A DNA stretch of 64,000 nucleotides from Entomortierella parvispora. Its lineage: Eukaryota > Mortierellomycota > Mortierellomycetes > Mortierellales > Mortierellaceae. Location: assembly GCA_963573315.1 (NCBI GenBank), contig OY752142.1, positions 2,728,001 to 2,792,000 of the forward strand. Direction: 5' to 3'. How positions within the stretch are numbered: position 1 is the stretch's first letter; each line of letters begins with the position of its first letter. A program made the position numbers and the translations under genes. Shown here in pieces: positions 51,475 through 63,421 of the stretch. The notes under the pieces were generated by a model. The model was not told where the DNA came from and made no database searches. It saw nothing but the letters and a program-made list of their open reading frames with translations.

Positions 51475-54338
51475 GTCCTGGTGCCCGCAGTGGCGCCGTA
51501 GGCATTCTTTTGCGTCCCGAGATCCACTCCTTTTTTTGCCTCTGCTACCTAGCTCATCGTTGTAGTACCTTGGCGACCTAAATGGCATAACAGAGTCGCA
51601 TGGTAGACTTTATAAAAACTGTTGAGAGTAAGGAGTAGGGTCATGACAAAGTGCCTCCGTCTCCCCAGTCTATGCAGACTAATTCTTTTCTGGTAGTTTA
51701 GGGTGCTTGTCATCGCCGCAGACTGCCGTTATCGCAACTCCACAATATCCCAGACAAAAATGGATGCCAACAGGTAGGAAGATGTGAACTTTTTCGGCTG
51801 AATACAAGCTATAGTTCGCAGACCATGGTTTCTCTATTTGATCCGTCTCGATATAACCAAGCGTACTCCAGAAAAATCCTTACGATCTTGTCCTGAAAAG
51901 GATGAATCTTGCCTCGTCAGTCGATATCATCATCCCTGCAGTCAGTGTCAGCTCACAGCAGGACAGCATAATACAGTCATTCTTCTCCAAAGGTCATGGC
52001 ATGGTTACCAGTAGTGTGGCGCGAGCAAACTGTCCGCTTACGCGTGAATTGAACTACGCGTCAAGTGAGGTGAGTGAGGACATTTCTGTCAGGCATTGTG
52101 GGGGGGATGACCCGGTGCGTCTCTTGCACTATATTCTGTCATAAACACAGCCACGAAGAGGATGACATCCTTGACATCCTTGGAGAAAGGTTTGTTGCAA
52201 TTTCCTTCTAAAAGTACCGTTATATCTGTCTGCATCCCTTTTCCTGCATGCACGACATCGTCATGGTCCCCAACAATGATCTCCGAGCCAAAACAAGGTA
52301 TTCTCGTCCCTCTATCGGGGAGATGGAATGCCCATCTCTTTTTCTGCTTCACTCTGTCGGGTTTGGTCAGGTCGCCAGCCACTGCGGTCAGTTGCTGAGT
52401 TTCAGAGGGCCAGCGGCCCAGATGTATGAATTTGAGCAGCACTGATTGGCCACGACTCCCCGCCCAACAACAAGTCCGGGGATGGCGGGAAGAACTCTCT
52501 GTCGTTTTCGTACTTCAGGCAGAATAAGAAAGAGAGGGGAGAGGGGTTGGTGCAGCTTGCAGCAGCAGAAGGGAAGGACGGCACCATGAAGATCCTAGCT
52601 TGGGATGGCCAAGGTGCAACCTAGTGTCCGTCATCTTTGTCGAATGAGCCCCACGTCCCCGCACTGCTTGAGCTGGCGTGAGCAGCCGGCGCGCTGACCC
52701 CTTCGCGTCTGCAGACAGGTCCTTGCTAAATGCTGACTGCATGCGATTTGGACGGGCGACGGACTGAGTGCGAAGTGAAGGTGGCCACGGGGTCACTTTT
52801 TTCTTCTTTTCTTCTCTTCTCCTTCAATCACATTCCATTTCATCCATTCCTCCGTCCCCTCTTGCTTCGTCCCATCCCATCCCTTCTTACTTTAATCCGC
52901 TCCATTCTTCCTTCCTCTGCAGTAAGTTTATTCATTTCGTCTTTCCTGCCTGCCCTGTCAAGCCCTTTTCTGTTTGACATCGTTGGTGTGCACATTATCC
53001 ACTTTGTTCTGGGTTTGCAATCATTTGGTAATCCAGCTTGATCCATTGCAAGTGAAGCGTCGCGTCATTGGATGTTGAGCCTGAGCAAGAGGGGACTATA
53101 TTCACAGATCTTTTATTCTGGGCACCGGAACAAAGGGCCGAAGCCAGATCCGCAATCCGATCATAATTGTTGAGCAAAACCGACAATTGTTCCCTCGCTT
53201 GCAGGCTCATTGCCTCCTTCCCACTCCTGCAAGCCCCCACGAGACGCATTTTTGAGGAGTTTTGGGACTTTTGGGTGACGGGGATTACTGCTCATCGTGT
53301 GTGCGTGTATGCTCATGCCAAAGCTCCATTCAACCCAGAAGACCGCAGGCGACGAGGTTGGCGAGGACAAACTGGCGGAGAGATATAATTGCGAGCACAA
53401 GAACGAGTCTCGTGTTCGATTGTAGGACCTTTTTGAAGATAGACTAAATTGGATAAGAGAGGGAGGGTGGGAGGGGGAGCGGGCGAGGCCAGGGTTACAA
53501 GAAGCGCGTTTCTGAGAAGTTAACGCCAAGGCACTGGGACGGAGAAGGCGGCAAAGACGGACAGAAGGAGAGGGGAGCACAGCAACCTGAACAGCCAGCC
53601 AAAGCAAAGATCTGGGCAGAAGGAAAGAAGGAATGAAATGAAGAAAGAGGAAGGAGAAAAGGAAGGAGGAAGGGGGAAGGAGGGAAGGTCAAAGACAGAT
53701 ACAAGCAAGGCTTGGAGGAGGAGGCCTCTTCGCCAGCTCGTTTGTTTCTGAAGCTGGACTCCTTTTGCTGTCCCGCCCGCTCCTTGTCGTCATCATTTTC
53801 TGTCTTTCTTTCTTCTTGTGGTCTTGTCACCCCGTTCACTCACCCCACGCTCCGTCGTCCTTCCGTCCTTCCCTCCTTCTTTTGCTCTGCTCTTCTCATC
53901 GAAACCGTTTTAATCTCTTTCTTTCAAATCCATCCCCACATCGCCACCTGCTCAATCCCCCGCACCCCCCCATCCGCCTTTCTCGCTCTCGTCCTTCGCG
54001 AAAAAAGACCCCTTCCTTCCTTCCCTCCACTATTTCCTTTTCTTGTCCCCGTCCCTGACTCCTTTCCGTCGTCTTGTCTCCTGACAATCCATCTGACCTG
54101 TCCTTCTTTCAAAATTAGCATCCACGTCTTTGGATTTCTCCTCTCAAGCTCATCTCTCTTCTCGCCCTCTCTCTTCGTCATCGTCGTCTTCTCTCAGGGT
54201 CATTGTTCTCTGGTTAATGATAAGCGGCCCAAATCTCCGAACCCACTCAACTAGCAATCAATATACACCTACACGCAGCACCATCACTCCACCACAACCA
54301 CCACCACCACCACCTTCCCAACAATAGTTACGTCCAAC
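51439..54338. other. Gene-poor region before GSK3
   Basis: 2.9 kb without a confident gene. Open frames at 51902-52144 (+) and 52089-52442 (-) overlap and resemble no family I know. From about 53,440 the plus strand is purine-rich, and it flips at about 53,715 to a long pyrimidine-rich tract leading to GSK3, the pattern expected at a divergent promoter. Confidence 0.5.
52995..53210 (-). CDS. Possible small protein, unknown
   Basis: 71 codons starting 'MSLQAREQLSVLLNNYDRIA', with an amphipathic-helix look over the first 30 residues and weaker coding character after that. The location, downstream of a minus-strand CT-rich stretch, fits a minus-strand transcript divergent from GSK3. No family is recognised, and exon structure may be incomplete. 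Confidence 0.25.
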   Translation of the reverse strand: MSLQAREQLSVLLNNYDRIADLASALCSGAQNKRSVNIVPSCSGSTSNDATLHLQWIKLDYQMIANPEQSG

Positions 54339-56689
54339 ATGGCCTCAGCTTCCCCCATCAACGGTGTCAAGATCAGTGGTAAGGAGCAAGTCCTCATCTG
54401 AACAGGAGATGACCATAATCCTCGACAAGTGCACACAAGTGTTCATTTTCTCACACTTTTTTTCATGCTTGTCCGCCGTGCTTCTCTTCTGCCCCGAAAC
54501 GCTTCTTCCTGCAGGCGAGTCTGATCCTTCAAAGATTATTAAGGTCATGGCGAACGAAGGCAAGTCTGGAGAGCCTCAAGAGCTTGCCTACACCAACTGC
54601 AAAGTCATTGGAAACGGTTCGTTCGGTGTCGTCTTCCAAGCAAAGCTGGTTAGCAACAACGAAGATGCTGCCATCAAGAAAGTCCTTCAGGACAAGCGGT
54701 TTAAGGTAACGCGGCACTTTCCTTACTCTAATTGTCTTCACGGTTATTGCCTGATGAGCTGATCGTCCTAACGGAGCAATTCCTCCCTCGCTTACGCACC
54801 TTTGATAGAACCGTGAACTTCAAATTATGAGGCTCGTCTCCCATCCCAACATTGTGGATTTGAAGGCCTTCTTTTATTCCAACGGAGACAAGGTACAAGG
54901 ACACGACCAAACTTGGACAACCACAGTTGATAGCCCCTGTCCGCATTCTCTTGTCTGTGATACTGACTCTGTATTCGGACTGTGTTGTAGAAGGATGAAG
55001 TTTTCCTCAATCTCGTGCTCGAATATATCCCAGAGACGGTCTATCGTGCATCTCGCCACTACTCCAAGATCAAGCAGACAATGCCCATGCTCCAGATCAA
55101 GCTGTACATGTATCAATTGTTCAGAAGTTTGGCCTATATCCATGCGCTCGGAATCTGCCATCGTGATATCAAGCCCCAGAATTTGCTCCTCAATCCCGCA
55201 ACTGGAATTTTGAAACTGTGCGATTTCGGAAGGTAAGGTTGAACGGTCTAAGTGAGATGTTATTAGTTTGCGCCTTGTCTTTCCGCGGATGATGGATGGA
55301 TTTCTGGACTGGAAAAAGAGCGCTCGCCCATCATGCCCAGAAATGCAGACCACACGCTTTTGCACAAATTGGACGAGGGGTTTTGTTGGCTGGTGGGGTT
55401 CTGGGTTGCAGTCTTGTGAGTTGTGTGTGTGTTGTGTGTGCGTGCGTGTGCATTGCGCGCTATCACTTTGATGTCTTGCTTTATTTTTTTTGTGGTGCCA
55501 CATGATCTAGCTGGGATTGAAGTTGTTTAGGAGAAGACAGGGAGTGGACGAGAGCGAAGGACAGGTCGCGCGCGATGGAAAAATCAATTTTTTTTCATCT
55601 TTCTTTTTTCGAACCCCTCTCTCACTGCATTGCGAGGTGGGCGTGTTGACTTGAGAAGAAGGAGGAGGAGCAAGAGGCGGGGGAGGCAAACAGGAGCAGG
55701 TTTTCCTTCCGTTCTAAATGTTCATGCAGCCGCACTTGTGCGCGCTTTGTGTTACCAGGCCTTTCTGAACCACCCCAGGACCACGTCCAAGGGTTTCGAT
55801 CCCCGCAATTACTAACGACAAAACAAAACGATCATTTGTCTTCGTTTGCGCTTGTGTGAATAGTGCCAAGATTTTGGTTGCCGGAGAGCCGAATGTGTCG
55901 TACATCTGCTCACGCTACTACCGAGCACCCGAGCTGATTTTCGGCGCTACAAACTATACGACCAACATTGGTGAGTCTCATCCCTACTGACTGAACAGGA
56001 GGTGAAACTTCGCCGGCCGTGGAGTGAACATTATTGACGTTGTGCCATGGTTAATTCTACGAAATAGATGTCTGGTCGACTGGATGTGTCATGGCCGAGT
56101 TGATGCTTGGACAGCCTCTGTTCCCTGGCGAGAGTGGCATTGATCAGCTCGTGGAGATTATCAAAGTGCTTGGAACACCTACACGGGAGCAGATCAAGAC
56201 AATGAATCCCAACTACATGGAGCACAAGTTCCCCCAGATCAAACCCCACCCCTTCAACAAAATCTTCCGGTCCAGGACCCCCCCAGAGGCATTGGAGCTT
56301 ATTGCCCGTCTTTTGGAGTACACACCATCCAGACGTTTCACACCTATCGAGGCCATGATCCACCCCTTCTTTGACGAGCTCAGGAACCCAGAGACGAGAT
56401 TGCCCAACGGCAAAGATCTCCCACCTTTGTTCAACTTTACTCCTCTCGGTATGACTTTCTTTGCATGCCCTGCACCACCTTTCTCGGAAAAACGCTGACA
56501 CAGCCATGACGCGAAATTAACTCTAACCTTTGTATCTCTTCCTGTATCTCTTCAGAACTCTCGATCCGCCCTGATTTGATTCCCATGTTGGTGCCTCGCC
56601 ATTGCGAAGCTGAGCTGGCCTCTCGTGGAATCGACATCCATAACTTTGTACCGGTCCCACCAAGTGCGACCCGTATCTCGTTGGATTAG
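54339..56689 (+). CDS. GSK3: Glycogen synthase kinase 3 family Ser/Thr kinase
   Basis: CMGC-group protein kinase (Rim11/Mck1/Skp1/GSK3). The model is join(54339..54378, 54515..54705, 54809..54892, 54991..55232, 55864..55970, 56068..56448, 56556..56689), 392 aa. The glycine loop is '[13 protein letters not shown]', the ATP lysine is K68 in '[17 protein letters not shown]', the catalytic D164 is in 'HRDIKPQN' and D183 is in DFG. The activation-loop Tyr199 sits in '[20 protein letters not shown]', with the Arg that recognises primed substrates in SRYYR. The C-lobe '[20 protein letters not shown]' and '[20 protein letters not shown]' complete the fold. The N-terminus lacks the Arg-x-x-Ser inhibitory site of human GSK3. 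Intron 4 (55233-55863, 631 bp) is five times longer than its neighbours and falls at the DFG codon. Confidence 0.96.
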
Positions 56690-57526
56690 AAACAGGAAAG
56701 CGTACAAAAAAGAAGGTGTGCCTGGAGGACGACCGTCCCTGTCTCTGTTCTGTCACGGTGGCTCCTCGCCCTCACGTTGCCCCTGTGGTACCTTTGGGCT
56801 TCCACTGAATCAAAAAAGCTCAGCCCCAATCTCTCTCGTCTCTCTCTCTATCTCTCTACTTCCCTGTTTTCTGTTTTTTTCTGTCCTGTTGTCAAGCAGT
56901 TTTCTGTTCCCCCCCTTTTTTGCTCTTTCCTCTGTAAAGTGTTTTCTTTATTATATCGAATCGTGTGCTTGTTTTCTCCTGTGGGTGTAAACATTGGCCT
57001 TGTCAAGGACACCGCCGGACAATTTGGAGGGATGGGGAGAGTATGCAGTTGGGAAGAAAGACGCGCAAATAAAAAAAATGAACACTAAAAAAGAGCTTTT
57101 TCGCCGTGTAAAATTGTTCATGTCTGCTGGAAACAGGGGGCTTTTTCTAGCCATGCATTCCATGCATTTGCTTGCATTAACGTTTGCCTCCCTTCTTTTT
57201 CGCTTCATTTATTCTCTCTCATTCTCGCTTGTACCTTCATTATACCTACCTTCATTATACCTACCATCATTATACCATTAGCAACTCTGGCGATTCTCTT
57301 TGGTTTCCTCTCCTTGTTTTGCACAGACTCATTTCCAACTGTCGCGTTTTCTTACCCCTCGACTTGTTTTCGGTGGGAACGTGCATCAAAAGACAAAGGA
57401 TAACGCCAGACATTCTACATCTCGACATTGCACTACCATTACCGTCCTTTTTGTCCCTGTCCTTCCTCTGAACTGCCCACGAGATTGACACTCCTTTTGC
57501 ATGAGTGAGAGCGTTCACCTTCTTTA
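56690..57526. other. Intergenic, GSK3 to taxilin
   Basis: GSK3 3' UTR and taxilin promoter. It contains a 15-bp imperfect tandem repeat (CATTATACCTACCTT-like, three units) at about 57237-57277. No gene is seen. Confidence 0.5.
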
Positions 57527-59957
57527 ATGTCTACTCGATTCGCAACATCTCAAAAAAACTCCAAGAACCATAGTCATCACAACCAGAAGCAACAACAACA
57601 GCAACAGCAACAGCAGCGACAATCACCTTCAAAGTTCATTTCCTCAACAGAGTCAATACTATTGCCTGGCGATAGCGCCGCTACTGGTTCGGGCATCGAC
57701 CGCGGCCAAGGTCATGACACGGAACATCGTCGGAGATCAGTATCCTCCATCAATGATCGGATCGAGTCCTTGTTGACACTGGGAGACCAAAGGGCAGATC
57801 TTCCTCTGCAGTCCGAGGACCTATTTCGTTATGAAAATGACTATCAGGAGTTAGAGACTACATTTGAGACGTTCAGGAAAATTTGCTTTGAAGAAGCCCT
57901 GGCCATTGTTCAACAACAACATCTACAACAACAACAACAACCACTGCGGCAACAGAACGGATTAGAAGGAGATCGAGGAGCGATAGGGTCAATATTGCTT
58001 GATATTTCGCCGCCCATTTCATACAATGGAGAGGATGATACCTTGTTGTTACCAGCATCCAATGCAACGTCAGGAGGAGCAGCGAATGGATCTTCACCCA
58101 AGAGATCAAAGAGGGTGCTCAGTCAACTGGATGTGAACGAGTTGATTCAGATGAAGATTTCCCAACTTGAGTCTGCATCTTCAAAAGAAGATGACGAGGA
58201 GAAAGTGATAGGTAAGAATTGGAGCTATAGGGTTCTGTTTTCTTCAAGAGGGTTGATCGTAATTGGAGTTCGATGGTGAGATTAACACGTCATTACTATT
58301 TTTTAATTGGTATTAGCCAAGGTCATGAAAAAGATGCACAAGGAACTGGCTCAAGTGGCTAATGGTCAGGACGATCATCAAGGGAAAATCAGTTTTATGC
58401 AGCGAAAGTACTTGGAAATGGTAATGTATCCGACTACATCTTTTTTCGCTGAAGAGTATACGAACAGAGAGGTTGAGTCCTATTTCGATCGTCGAGCTAA
58501 ACATCGTTCCAATTCATTTCTTATAATAGTTCCAGGATATGCGAAAGCAGGAGCGAGATCACTTGAAGCTGAAGAAGAAGTTCGAGTTGCTTCAGCGCGA
58601 GAAAGATATGGTGCAACGGGAGAAGGACCGGGTTCAACAAGCAAACGAGGCGCTGACTGTAGAAAGGAATCAGTTGCTAGAGGGTCAGCACGCTAGTAAG
58701 TCTTGAAGAGATGATCACAGTATGTTTAAGATGACCCATAATGTGACCAACAACCCAAATATTTTGCTCCGCACGTCCCTTCATAGGCACTCTGCAGACC
58801 ACAAGGGCCGATTTATTGTTAAGGAAGATGGAGGGACTCTGTCGACAAATGTATAGCGACAACAAGAGGGTCAGGGAAGACATTGTGCAAGGGACAGATC
58901 ATATCTCGGGGACGTTTGAGAAGGCGATCGTCGAGTTTAAGGACAAGGTCGAAACAGAAATAGCAGAGAAGCAACGGCTGATTGATGCAAATGGCACAAT
59001 GTACGAGGGGACATTATGTATACGAGGTTTATGTTCGAGGCCGGAACGCTACTATATACTGAGATGCTGAGACTTGTTTTATTTACTGTGCTTTGTTAGG
59101 CTGCATGAAAAGTTTCAGGGATTTCTGGAGCAATACGAGGTCCGAGAGAAGCATTTCAATTCTGTAGTTCGATCCAAAGACCTGGAACTTCAACTGGCGC
59201 AAGCAAAACTTGAGCAGCAGCGACAAGTAGCCCAACAAGAGTCGGCTAAAGTGGAGCTTCTCAAGTCACAGCTGAATGCATTCTCAAACACCGAGGCCGA
59301 GCTTAGGAAGCAATTGAATGTCTACGTAGACAAGTTCATGCAGGTGGAAGAAACTTTGAACAAGAGCAATTCTCTATTCCAGACGTTTCGTAAGGAGATG
59401 GAGGCCATGTCTAAAAAGGGCAACAGCCTGGAAAGGGTCAATTTGGCCATACGAACAAAGTGTGATACTATGAACCGCAACATCCTTGAGATGGCAGAAG
59501 AGGTAAGCAAGAGAACTCTCCCTCTCCGCAGTGATGATGTCTATGGCATGTTTTAAGGAAATATCCAATTTGCTGACAAGAGGTCTTGATGATCGTTTTA
59601 CTTGTCTACGCTTTATTTTCTTCTTCATAGCGTACCAACCATCAACGGGCATTGGAAGAGGCGAGTAAGAAGCGTATCAAATTGGAGCATCTTTGTAGAA
59701 CTCTGCATGCCGAAAGAGCAGCCCTTCGTAAGGAACTTGACCGATTTGAGGCCCTGTACCCAGAACTGAAGTCCTCTGCAGTAACCACAGTCTCAACGCT
59801 TGTTGTTTCGAGTGATGGCGAAGGGGAGATGGACGCAGCCATGGAAAGTGAACAATCTGAAGGAAAGGTGGTCTCAAGGAAGGTCCTGGACAAGCCCGAG
59901 CAACCTGCGCCCGAAGTAGATCAAGGGGATGGAGACCGGGGGCGGGAAGGGACTTGA
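57527..59957 (+). CDS. Taxilin-family coiled-coil protein
   Basis: A taxilin, in animals a syntaxin-binding coiled-coil factor in vesicle traffic. The model is join(57527..58211, 58317..58420, 58530..58695, 58787..59000, 59100..59502, 59631..59957), 632 aa. A His/Gln-rich disordered N-terminus (polyQ at about 23-31 and 131-140) precedes the taxilin coiled coil, about residues 230-580. The strongest block is 'VEETLNKSNSLFQTFRKEME', then 'AMSKKGNSLERVNLAIRTK', 'NRNILEMAEERTNHQ' across the last junction, and 'IKLEHLCRTLHAERAALRKE'. That order matches human taxilins. The tail is acidic. Confidence 0.9.
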
Positions 59958-60637
59958 AAATAAAAGAAAATGGCAGCACCGCGTCCCGAAGCGCCGGCAT
60001 GCTCAGATGCGTGTGTGCGGGTTGTGGAGTGGGTTGTGGTGGCCGTCCTGAAACGGAGTGAATCTTGTGGGCTGTTTGTCGGAGGAAATGAATGCTCGTG
60101 CGTGCGTGTTGTGTTTGGGCACAAGCGCCGTTACCCACACGCACTCGCAGAGAGAGACAGACAGCTGAGATCCCAGAGCGAGGAAGCGGCTCTCATTTTA
60201 TTGGTGTAACGATTTTGCATTTTGCGCGATCACATTTCCCCTGCTCCTCAAAGTGAGCAGGCCGTTGGGTGTGTCTGGCTGTCTGTTTGTCTGTCTGTCT
60301 GTCCCTGTGTGCCCCCTGTCTGTTTGCAAGCAGGCGCCCCTGTGTGGGTGCCGCTCTCGCTCGCTCGTCCGCTCGTGCGGCTCTCCTTGTCTTTCCTTTC
60401 CCTTGTTCTCCCCTGCCTTCTCCTTTTCTCTCTTCCTTCGTGCCACCTTCCTGTCATCACTTCCCCCCTACGCATCCATTCCCGAGTTCATTCATTCGAC
60501 CCTTCATACCCCTCCTCCTTCCTTCCTGCTCTTCATCTTTGCCCTCCCTTGAACATCTCTTTACGTAATTGTCACTTCCCCACAACCACCACCGTTACTC
60601 TCCTCCGCCCTCCTTCTTTACCTGGCACATATTCATA
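59958..60637. other. Intergenic, taxilin to membrane protein
   Basis: Taxilin 3' UTR and the next gene's promoter. It contains a CTGT run at about 60281-60304 and a CT-rich leader from about 60350. No gene is seen. Confidence 0.5.
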
Positions 60638-61612
60638 ATGCCCAGCAGCACATCACAGACAAAGACAGCGGCCGCTACCGCCACCGCGGCCACAGCCACT
60701 GGCGCCCCTGCTACTTCCCAGACCGCCGCACCAACTTTCATTTTACCGGGCCAGTCTGCAGGGAACGGCTCTACTATCTTCAACCTACCTTCGAGCAATC
60801 TGCCTTTCTCCTATCCCAGCATGCCCACGGGCACAGGTCCCAATGACCCCAACTACAACAGTGGCGGGTCCAGCTCTGGTAGCAAATCCAACTTGGGCAT
60901 GATCATTGGTGTCACAGTTGCAGGCGTTGCGGTGCTGGCCATCGCAGGTCTCCTTATCCAGCGATACCGATCCCACTCTCGCACCTCAACCCTGAACTCG
61001 CATCAGACCCGGAGTCGCACCAAGAACAACCAGACAGGCGTCAGTGGCCACAGTGCGAATGGAAATCTCAGCGGAGGCGAGGAGGAGGCCAGGGGAGACA
61101 AGGCCAAGTTGGCCAAATCTTTCACGATCCGTAAGCCTCCAAGTGTCTATGTGGATGATGATGGCGACTTGGACGAGACAGGTCACCCGCGTTACAAGAG
61201 CGATGGGGATGCCCGCAACCATCCTTACTATGGAGATCGGACCCCAGGTCTGGTCGAGTATGAGCTTTCGGACACGAGCGGTCAAAAGTATGGACCTAGC
61301 AGTGTGGCCGAACGAAAGCGCTATGTGGAACAGCAGCAGCGAAAGGTCATGGACGAGTACGAGATGTTTAACCCACACAAGGACAAGCCCCCCATGTCGC
61401 CCTATCCTCCCTCGCAACTGACTTCGGCCCCCTCTTACACCTCGGGCCCTCTTTCGCCCACAATGGCACCAGCTATGACGCCGTCAATGGGTGGTCGTAG
61501 CCCAAGAGTTCCCCACCCGAACCAACAACCCATGCCCTCATCGTCCTCAGGAACTCAGTCACCATTCGGAAGACCCATGCATCAGCAACAAAATGACGAT
61601 TACAGGTATTAG
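60638..61612 (+). CDS. Single-pass membrane protein with Thr/Ala/Ser-rich ectodomain
   Basis: 324 aa, single exon, unrecognised at family level. Residues 1-86 are Ala/Thr/Ser/Pro-rich, probably O-glycosylated and external. A single helix at 87-107 ('LGMIIGVTVAGVAVLAIAGL') is followed by basic residues (QRYR). The 217-residue tail is Lys/Asp/Pro/Ser-rich. No clear cleavable signal peptide is seen. The layout resembles fungal wall sensors (Wsc/Mid2-like) without a WSC domain; that resemblance is architectural only. I start at 60638 (MPSSTSQTK) because the upstream extension reads as leader. Confidence 0.72.
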   Translation: MPSSTSQTKTAAATATAATATGAPATSQTAAPTFILPGQSAGNGSTIFNLPSSNLPFSYPSMPTGTGPNDPNYNSGGSSSGSKSNLGMIIGVTVAGVAVLAIAGLLIQRYRSHSRTSTLNSHQTRSRTKNNQTGVSGHSANGNLSGGEEEARGDKAKLAKSFTIRKPPSVYVDDDGDLDETGHPRYKSDGDARNHPYYGDRTPGLVEYELSDTSGQKYGPSSVAERKRYVEQQQRKVMDEYEMFNPHKDKPPMSPYPPSQLTSAPSYTSGPLSPTMAPAMTPSMGGRSPRVPHPNQQPMPSSSSGTQSPFGRPMHQQQNDDYRY

Positions 61613-63421
61613 ATAATCGATCTCCCCCCTTTCTTCCTCCTTATTCCCTCGTTCATTCATAAATAAAGATAATAAATGCAACGCTTTGTCATTCCCTTCC
61701 CCCTCTCGCTTCTCCTCATCAATGTAGTCCATGAGGGTTGCACTTGACAAACACGAACCGATGAACCAGTAGGACCCTAAAAATATATTAAATTGCAACT
61801 TGCAAAGTCGACTCAACAAGTGGAGAACGAAAAAAAAAAAAAAAAAAAAAAACACAACACAGAAGAAGCGTCTAAACTCTATGAGAAGAGCCGCATTATC
61901 AACTGGAGGAGTTTGCAAAGCCAAAGTTTAGTTCACCCTCCTTCCTTCGGTCTTTGGATCGAGGCGTGGTCAAGGCAGTGGGTAGTGGAGAGGGAGAGGA
62001 AGGGCCAGTCTATCTTTCTGCTCCACCCAACAGCTCTAAATTTTTCACCTCGTGGCATCTCTCACCCAGCAGGCAAAGAGAGCACTGGAGAGCTTGGATG
62101 TGTCTTCACGATGAAGAGAACGCAGGAGAGAGAGAGACAGAGAAAGAGAGAGTCAGGAACATGTACAGTACAGCATGGTGCTCAATCTGGTCTTTCGTGT
62201 GCCATGTGCAAAATAAAATGAACGGCGCAGGTAGTACATACACGAGCGAGTGACAGGGAAGGTTACGGCAGTGTTGTTGCGGTTGCGACCAAAGGCCCAG
62301 CCCCGTGTGAGTTCCGCTAGACCGAAATTGGTCTGCGCTTTCTCTTCCTCCCCATCGTTCAATTGAACCAACTTCTTTTACTCGATTGTTTTTTCTTCCT
62401 CACAACCTTCTCTGCAACCTGCCCACTTGGACTTTGTTGAGTCGCGCCATTTCAAGATGGAGAGTCAGCAGGGACCTTTCATTATTGGAAGCTCTTGGGA
62501 ATAAAGTGGGACGGAGAAAAGGACTCCGGCAAGCCTAGAGATAGAGAGAGAGGTTGTGTGCTCTCATTTTTTTTCTTTCTCGTCCTTTTCGTGTTCTTCA
62601 AAAGTGCTGCTCTCATGACGGACTGACAAAACGCTCTTGGCTGTCATCAGCGGGCGGGCCTTTGACATGACAACTCTTTTCCATTTTCTACAGCAGAGTC
62701 TTTGCCTGTAGCTTTGGATGTAGAGGGGTAAGAACCAAAAAAAAAAAAAAAAAAAAAAAGAGAAAGCTGGCGCAAGCAAAGTGAGGAAGAAAGTTGTACA
62801 CCCTGCTGGCGCCGACGTTCCCCTTCCTCAATCTTTTTTTTTTTGTGACATTTCAAAGAGCTGGGATCTGAGAGCGATCAGTTCTAGAGCCATTTGAATC
62901 CTCAGAGGCGGACTGGGGTCGTCAGTTATTGAACGTTGATGATGACGTCTATAGCGGTACTTTCCAAACATCCATAGTATCAGCACGGCTGTCACGGTTG
63001 TCACGGTCGCTGATTACATACCTTCTGAGTGATACAAATGAAGCATGTTGGTGGCAAAAGAATTCCTTAAGGGTCATGCACAAATTTCAAATTATACCCT
63101 TAACTTATTGATCACATGATCAGACGCGTCTTCGTTTTTGAATCTGTGAGTCCCAAAATGTTTTTTTTTGCCATCCCCTAAAAATGAACGCTCTCCAAAA
63201 TTGAAATTGGCGGAGGACGCGAATTGGGGACAGCACGCGTGCTGTCCTTTCAGTCCTTTCGTGTCTTCGTGTTTTGCTACAATCAAAAGAAACCCAACCG
63301 GAGTGCAGGTGCGGGGCAGAAACAGGGAAAGTGGAAACTGAAGGGAGCGGGGGAGCGGAGCAGAGTTCTTTTCTCTCTTACCATGGACTGAGCCAGATAT
63401 CAGAATCAGTTCAGCAAAGCA
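61613..63421. other. Intergenic with two poly-A tracts
   Basis: No supported gene is seen. It has 23-nt A runs at 61830-61852 and 62737-62759 and a GA-rich stretch at about 62,120-62,155. The right end is the promoter of the homeodomain-type gene. Confidence 0.55.

Noticed and set aside
52089-52442. Minus-strand frame of 117 codons with a protein-like centre ('DVVHAGKGMQTDITVLLEGN').
   Set aside because: No recognised family, an overlapping plus-strand frame of similar quality, and no splice context. It could be a gene relic, but I cannot support it.
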